Source: Kribbella jiaozuonensis (GTDB lineage: Bacteria; Actinomycetota; Actinomycetes; Propionibacteriales; Kribbellaceae). From it: a stretch of DNA of 64,000 nt. Shown here one piece after another: positions 59,589 to 64,000 of this stretch. Where the stretch lies: contig NZ_SZPZ01000002.1 in NCBI RefSeq assembly GCF_005233875.1, positions 1,488,001 through 1,552,000 on the forward strand, given 5' to 3'. Under the pieces are notes generated by a model, which was not told the DNA's origin, did no database searches, and saw nothing but the letters and a program-made list of their open reading frames with translations. The stretch's first letter is position 1; every line of letters begins with the position of its first letter. Made by a program: the position numbers and the translations under genes.

Positions 59589-60974
59589 TCAGTCGGCTTT
59601 CTTGCCGAACATGATCTCGTCCCAGCTCGGCACGCTCGCGCGCTTGCCCCGACGGGCCGCCTTCTTCTTCGGCTCCGCCTGGGACTCTTCCGTCGCGGCA
59701 GGCTCGGTGGCGTCGGCTTCCGCGGGCTGCGGGACCTCCACCACCGGGTCGGGCTCGACGTGCGGCGACGGCGCGGCCTTGGCGGCAGGCTCCGGACGGC
59801 GGGCTTCGGCCGGGCGGGACGCCTCGGTCGGCTCGCTGGTGGGCTCGGCGCGGCGAGGGTCCGCGGGGCGAGGCTGCTGCGGACGTGACTGACGAGCCTC
59901 GGCCGGGGTCTCCTCGGGTGCGGGGGAGGCGAACGCCGGCGGATCGGCGGGACGCTCGACCGCGCGGACTGCCGGTCGCGGCGCCGGCGGCTGGTCGACA
60001 GGTACGTCGATCAGCGTCGGCTCCTCGTCCGGGTTCGGCACCGAGTGCACGCGCCGCGGACCACGGTCGGGGTCATGGGATCGACCGGCGTCGCGGGAAA
60101 CCTCACGCGGGTAGTCACGCCCGCCCTCGCGTGGGTAGTCACGCGTGTCCCGGTTGAGCTCTCGCGCCTCGCGGACGAAGTCGCGTGTCTCGCGCGGAGG
60201 CTCTGCACCCTCGCGGGAAACCGGGTGGTTTCGGCGGCGCAGGCCGACCGTGTCCTCGAAGCCGGCCTCGTAGCTGTCGGCACCATGGTCCGGCGCGATC
60301 AGCGGGTCGATGTCCGCAACGGCAGCCAGCCGACGCTCACCCGGCTGCGGCTGGACCGGCGTCGGCATGACCTGCGCCTGCTCGCCGACCAGCCACCGCG
60401 CCTCGTCGTCATCCGGTACCGCGTACCGCCCGGGAGCGTCGTACGCGAACATGGCGATCTTCTCGTCCTTCTTCTCCGCCTCGTCCTCGGACTCGACGAA
60501 GTACGAGACGCGGACCGCCCAGCGGCCGTCCTCGCGCCGCCACGCGTCCCACTCGGCCGAGGCCGGGTCGACGTGACGGGTCCGCAGCCGGTCGGTCACC
60601 CACGCACCGAGGTTCCGGGTCGGGGCGTCACCGCCGCCACGACGACGGACCGACGCACGCTGCGCGAGGCTGGCGATGTGATCCCGCTCGGCCAGGACCG
60701 GGCCGGCGAACGCCATCACGCGTTCCATCGGCATCTGGGCGATGGCGGCAACCGCCTCGGGACTTTCGCCGGCGCGGATACGAGCCTGGATGTCTCGTGG
60801 GCGCAGCGCGCTCTCCATTTGAATCTCCAGCTGGCCGAGTCGGGCACGGTCTCCGCGGAGGGCCGCACGCAACCGGTCGTCGACCGGTACGGCGAACTCC
60901 TCACCCGTCTCTGCCAGCGCCAGGATGAGTTGTGTTCCATCCTGGCTCAGACCGACGAGCCTCGCCTCGCGCAT
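59589..60974 (-). CDS. sepH: Septation protein SepH (DUF3071)
   Basis: 461 residues. The N-terminal DUF3071 domain (about 1-165) begins EARLVGLSQDGTQLILALAE and includes the helix-turn-helix-like RIRAGESPEAVAAIAQM. A long, charged, Pro/Glu/Arg-rich linker follows, with repeated RDYPRE units, and a short basic C-terminus. In Streptomyces, SepH binds FtsZ and helps filament assembly at division. A GTCACANNA repeat array lies upstream. It is flanked by pepN on the same strand. Confidence 0.9.
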   Translation of the reverse strand: MREARLVGLSQDGTQLILALAETGEEFAVPVDDRLRAALRGDRARLGQLEIQMESALRPRDIQARIRAGESPEAVAAIAQMPMERVMAFAGPVLAERDHIASLAQRASVRRRGGGDAPTRNLGAWVTDRLRTRHVDPASAEWDAWRREDGRWAVRVSYFVESEDEAEKKDEKIAMFAYDAPGRYAVPDDDEARWLVGEQAQVMPTPVQPQPGERRLAAVADIDPLIAPDHGADSYEAGFEDTVGLRRRNHPVSREGAEPPRETRDFVREARELNRDTRDYPREGGRDYPREVSRDAGRSHDPDRGPRRVHSVPNPDEEPTLIDVPVDQPPAPRPAVRAVERPADPPAFASPAPEETPAEARQSRPQQPRPADPRRAEPTSEPTEASRPAEARRPEPAAKAAPSPHVEPDPVVEVPQPAEADATEPAATEESQAEPKKKAARRGKRASVPSWDEIMFGKKAD

Positions 60975-61112
60975 TGACCTTGTTCTCCTGTGCGGTTCTA
61001 GACAGTCTCTCCCGGACGCTGGGCCTGACCAAGACCGGCGCGCCGTGCCGCCCGGTCATTGTGGAGGTTACGTCACGAAATCACATCTTGCCTGGTCACC
61101 AGGGTCCTCCTG

Positions 61113-61148
61113 GTCACACCAGTCACATTAGTCACAACACGGTGTGAC
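61113..61148. repeat. GTCACANNA direct repeats with an inverted half-site, upstream of sepH
   Basis: GTCACACCA, GTCACATTA and GTCACAACA run head-to-tail at exact 9-bp steps (61113-61139), followed by the inverted GTGTGAC (61142-61148). A related GGTCACC lies in the palindrome CCTGGTCACCAGG (61091-61103). The array is in the 187-bp gap between pepN and sepH, both leftward, so it could regulate sepH. No clear terminator for pepN was seen. Confidence 0.55.
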
Positions 61149-61161
61149 GGCTAACCACAGG

Positions 61162-63627
61162 TCAGTCGGCGAAGGCGGATCGCACCGCAAGCGCACGCTT
61201 CAGGTCGTCGGCGCTGTCGGCCACGGACCGCCGGATGCCGGCCGCGATCGACTCGTCGGCGATCAGGTCGGCGGCCCGGTCGACCACCCGCTGCTCGATC
61301 GTGTAGCGCGGGAACGCGAGCTTCGCGCTGGTCGCGACGACCCAGCCCGACCGCAGCTTCTCGGTGCCGGCGATCTCGGCGAAGTACCGGTCGACGTACG
61401 ACGCGGTCAGCTCAGCCTGCGTCGGGTGCCAGAACCCTTCGGCCGCCGCGTACAGCTCGTAGTTCGGCAGGTCGGCGTCGGTGATGATCTGCGTCCATGC
61501 CCGCTCCTTCGCGGCCGCCGTCGGCAGCGCGGCCCGGCAGCGGGTCGCGTGCACGACGCCTTCGGACGATGGGTCGCGCTCGAGCTCGGCGTCGATCTCG
61601 GCCTCGCCGATCGCGCCGAGCCTGGCGAGCTGGAGCGTGACGATCCAGCGCAGGTCCGCGTCCATCGTCACGCCGTCCGGTACGCCTTCACCTGCCAGCC
61701 AGCCGTTCAACCGGTCGACATCATCGGTGAAGCGCGCGAATCCGCGGGCCACCGAGAGCTGCACGCTGCTTCCGGCTTCGACGGTCTCGAGCCGCGCCCG
61801 CAGTACGTCGGCCAGCCGGCTGCGGTACGGCTCGTACGGCAGGTAGACGCCGAGGACCAGCCCGTTCGCCCAGTTGAGCATCGTGCCGACCGCGATGTCG
61901 CTGGTCTCGGTCGGCAGCAGGCCGAGGACGACGTCGAACCCGACCTTCGGGTCGAGCTCCGCGTCGGCGACCGCGTCCCGGATGCTGTTCAGTACGACGG
62001 CCCGCGTCACGCCGTTCTCGATCTTCGGCAGCACCGCCGCCAGGTTCGCCAGGCTGTCGGCGTCGAGCCGGATCTTCGCCCAGCTGTCGTCACCCGCGTC
62101 CGGGATGATGACCGCGATCGACGGGTCGAGGTCGACGTCCACCTCGTCGCCGTCGATCAGTACCTCGACCGTCGTACCGCGGCCGTCGGCGTCGTACCCA
62201 CCGACGGTCAGCTTGTGCGGTCGTGAAGCCGGGTACGCCTCCGGCGCCTTGCGCCGCAGCTTGATACCGGTCTCGGTCCGCGTCGCGGTGATCGTGTCGA
62301 CGCCGGGCGTCCGCAGCCAGGCCTGCGCCCAGTCGTCGAGGCCGACCGCGCCGGCCTCGGTCCACTTCCCGAGCAGGTCGGCGAAGGTCGCGTTGCTGAA
62401 CTCGTGCGCTGCGATGTGCGCGTTGACGCCGGCCAGGAACACGTCGTCACCGAGGTACGCCGCGAGCTGCTTGAGGACCGCCGCGCCCTTCGCGTAGGAG
62501 ATGCCGTCGAAGTCGTCGAGCGAGGCGAGCGCGTCCTTGACCGCGTCGGCGGCGACCGGGTGCGTCGAGGAACGCTGGTCGGCCTGCAGACCCCACCACT
62601 TGCGGATGTAGGCGAAGTCGATCCAGTTGTCGGTGTACCGGGTGGCCGCGGTCGAGACCCGGTGCGCCATGTACTCGGCGAACGACTCGTTCAGCCAGAG
62701 GTCGTTCCACCACTTCATCGTCACGGTGTCGCCGAACCACTGGTGCGCCATCTCGTGCACGATGGTCCGGGCGCGCTGGCTGCGCTCGCCGTCGGTGACC
62801 GCGGACCGGAACACCATCGAGTCGCGGAAGGTCACGCAGCCCGGGTTCTCCATCGCGCCCGCGTTGAACTCCGGCACGAACGCCTGGTGGTATTCGCCCA
62901 ACGGGTACCGGTAGCCGAACATCCGGTGGTACTCGTCGAACGACTGCTTGGTCACCTCGAAGATGTCGGCCGCCTCGCGATCCAGCGCTTCCTTCAGCGA
63001 CTGCCGCGACACCACGCTCAGATTGATCCCGTCGTGCTCGTCGGTGAGCTGGTGGTACGGCCCGGCCACGACGGTGACGAAGTACGTCGAGAGCGGCTTG
63101 GTCTCGGCGAGCTCCCAGCGACCGGGGGACATCTGGGTCGCGGCGCCGTTGCCGAGCACGAGCCACTCCTCGGGGGCCGTGACCTTGAGACGGTACGGCG
63201 CCTTCAGGTCGGGCTGGTCGAAGCACGCGAAGATCCGCGGGGCCGCGTCGAGGAACGACATCGCGTACGTGTAGGCGAGACCGTCGGCGGCGTCGACCGC
63301 GCGGTGCAGGCCCTCGCCGTCGTGCGAGTACAGCATCGAGGCGACGACGACCAGCTCGTTGTCCGGCTGCAGGTCGGTCAGGTCGAGCCGTCCGTCGTTG
63401 AGACCGGCCACGTCGACGGCCGTGCCGTTGAGCGTGACCGAGGTCAGCTCGTCCGGCCTCACGTCGAGCCAGGTCGACGGACCCGTCGCCCGGAACCTGA
63501 TCGTGGTGGTGGACCCGAACGTCCGCTCGCCCCGGGTGAGGTCGAGATCGACGTCGTACGACTGGACGGAAAGCGCGGCGGCCCGAGTGCGGGCGCCGTC
63601 GACGGTGAGACTCGGCATGAGGGCCAC
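61162..63627 (-). CDS. pepN: Aminopeptidase N (M1)
   Basis: 821 residues from GTG 63627 (ATG 63618 is also possible). The exopeptidase motif GAMEN is at 257-261 and the zinc site is HEMAHQW with His291, His295 and Glu314 (LNESFAEY). A C-terminal ERAP1_C-like helical region follows. It trims N-terminal residues from cytosolic peptides. A -10-like TAATCT (63642-63637) ends 9 bases before the GTG, so the transcript may be almost leaderless; the absence of a ribosome site agrees. Confidence 0.92.
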   Translation of the reverse strand: MALMPSLTVDGARTRAAALSVQSYDVDLDLTRGERTFGSTTTIRFRATGPSTWLDVRPDELTSVTLNGTAVDVAGLNDGRLDLTDLQPDNELVVVASMLYSHDGEGLHRAVDAADGLAYTYAMSFLDAAPRIFACFDQPDLKAPYRLKVTAPEEWLVLGNGAATQMSPGRWELAETKPLSTYFVTVVAGPYHQLTDEHDGINLSVVSRQSLKEALDREAADIFEVTKQSFDEYHRMFGYRYPLGEYHQAFVPEFNAGAMENPGCVTFRDSMVFRSAVTDGERSQRARTIVHEMAHQWFGDTVTMKWWNDLWLNESFAEYMAHRVSTAATRYTDNWIDFAYIRKWWGLQADQRSSTHPVAADAVKDALASLDDFDGISYAKGAAVLKQLAAYLGDDVFLAGVNAHIAAHEFSNATFADLLGKWTEAGAVGLDDWAQAWLRTPGVDTITATRTETGIKLRRKAPEAYPASRPHKLTVGGYDADGRGTTVEVLIDGDEVDVDLDPSIAVIIPDAGDDSWAKIRLDADSLANLAAVLPKIENGVTRAVVLNSIRDAVADAELDPKVGFDVVLGLLPTETSDIAVGTMLNWANGLVLGVYLPYEPYRSRLADVLRARLETVEAGSSVQLSVARGFARFTDDVDRLNGWLAGEGVPDGVTMDADLRWIVTLQLARLGAIGEAEIDAELERDPSSEGVVHATRCRAALPTAAAKERAWTQIITDADLPNYELYAAAEGFWHPTQAELTASYVDRYFAEIAGTEKLRSGWVVATSAKLAFPRYTIEQRVVDRAADLIADESIAAGIRRSVADSADDLKRALAVRSAFAD

Positions 63628-63652
63628 TGTATGCCGAGATTAGGCTGAGCAC

Positions 63653-64000
63653 ATGAGCGATATGGAGTACCGGCAGCTCGGTGACTCGGGTCTGACTGTG
63701 AGCGTCGTTGGACTGGGGTGCAACAACTTCGGCAGGCGGCTGGATGCCGGCCGTACCGACGCGGTGGTGAACGCCGCGGTCGACGCGGGGATCACGTTGT
63801 TCGACACCGCGGACATCTACCGCGGCGAGCACGGGTTCAGCGAGGAACTGCTCGGGAAGGCGCTCGGTGCGCGCCGCGACGAGGTCGTGATCGCGACCAA
63901 GTTCGGCGGTGACCTGGGCGGCGTGAACGGCCCGGACTGGGGTGTCCGCGGCTCCCGCCGGTACATCCGCAAGGCGGTGGAGTCGAGCCTGCAGCGGCTC
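63653..64000 (+). CDS. Aldo/keto reductase family protein, 5' part (partial)
   Basis: 116 codons from ATG 63653 run to the window edge. The sequence starts YRQLGDSGLTVSVVGLGCNN and contains the catalytic Asp/Tyr region FDTADIYRGEHGFSEELLG and the Lys in ATKFGGDLGG. It is a cytosolic NADPH-dependent reductase of the actinobacterial oxidoreductase type; the substrate cannot be named. Divergent from pepN with a 25-bp gap. Confidence 0.9.
   Translation, partial: MSDMEYRQLGDSGLTVSVVGLGCNNFGRRLDAGRTDAVVNAAVDAGITLFDTADIYRGEHGFSEELLGKALGARRDEVVIATKFGGDLGGVNGPDWGVRGSRRYIRKAVESSLQRL

Noticed and set aside
60100..60190. Repeated RDYPRE codons in sepH as a possible CRISPR-like or minisatellite array
   Set aside because: It is in-frame coding sequence of the charged SepH linker; units are irregular and there are no spacers.
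1..64000. tRNA, rRNA, CRISPR array, insertion sequence or prophage
   Set aside because: No cloverleaf, repeat-spacer array, transposase or phage gene recognised by eye; a covariance-model and profile scan would be needed to exclude small RNAs.

Overview
The window is high-GC DNA from an actinobacterium. GTG/TTG starts, 4-bp ATGA/GTGA gene overlaps, Tat and lipoprotein signals, SepH, DUF5998, DUF2630, an lprG-type lipoprotein/MFS pair and sugar ABC importers without their own ATPase all point there. Secreted plant-polymer enzymes with LacI and ROK regulators suggest a soil saprophyte; codon use and gene content would suit a Kribbella-like member of the Propionibacteriales, but the genus is an inference. 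No rRNA, tRNA, insertion sequence, prophage or CRISPR array was recognised by eye.

Layout. 1-114: 5' end of an unrecognised leftward gene. 397-9320: xylan-use operon (LacI regulator, secreted multidomain GH10 xylanase, sugar-binding lipoprotein, two permeases, Gfo/Idh/MocA oxidoreductase), with a clear promoter and a palindromic operator in front of lacI. 9370-15407: mixed genes, including a pyroglutamyl-peptidase-like exported protein with Ser at the catalytic Cys position, two beta-carbonic anhydrases, an esterase, a GNAT, a GntR-TetR fusion regulator and a sucrase/ferredoxin-like protein. 15454-20277: leftward block of a GyrA/ParC-type topoisomerase subunit, an LprG-like lipoprotein and an MFS exporter. 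20410-25126: MacB-like ABC exporter divergent from a histidine kinase/response regulator pair. 25129-42274: housekeeping and accessory genes (CoA-binding protein, PPOX protein, acyl-CoA synthetase, anion permease, Pat-type protein acetyltransferase, DUF2087 regulator, NylC-like P1 hydrolase, second ABC exporter, DUF5998 plus phosphodiesterase, subtilase, thymidine kinase, rhodanese, quinone-oxidoreductase-like protein, MarR).

42338-55748 looks like a second polysaccharide-use locus. It holds a DUF4185 (GH183-like) secreted protein, an ABC importer, an SDR, a mannonate-dehydratase-family enolase, a ROK regulator, a GNAT, a Gfo/Idh/MocA oxidoreductase and a 1266-residue secreted beta-helix protein with carbohydrate-binding modules. 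The importer operon and the beta-helix operon are 12 kb apart and face each other, yet they carry nearly the same promoter-operator (29 of 31 bases), so they should be co-regulated, most likely by the ROK protein.

55741-64000: MFS efflux pump with divergent TetR and two palindromic operators, NmrA-like protein with divergent HxlR, a hypothetical gene preceded by a 17-codon ORF coding MIIRMQMLCCCCCQCCH (a candidate cysteine-sensing leader peptide), sepH, pepN, and the start of an aldo/keto reductase. The most interesting points are the polycysteine leader ORF, the shared promoter-operator of the second polysaccharide locus, and the Cys-to-Ser pyroglutamyl-peptidase-like protein.
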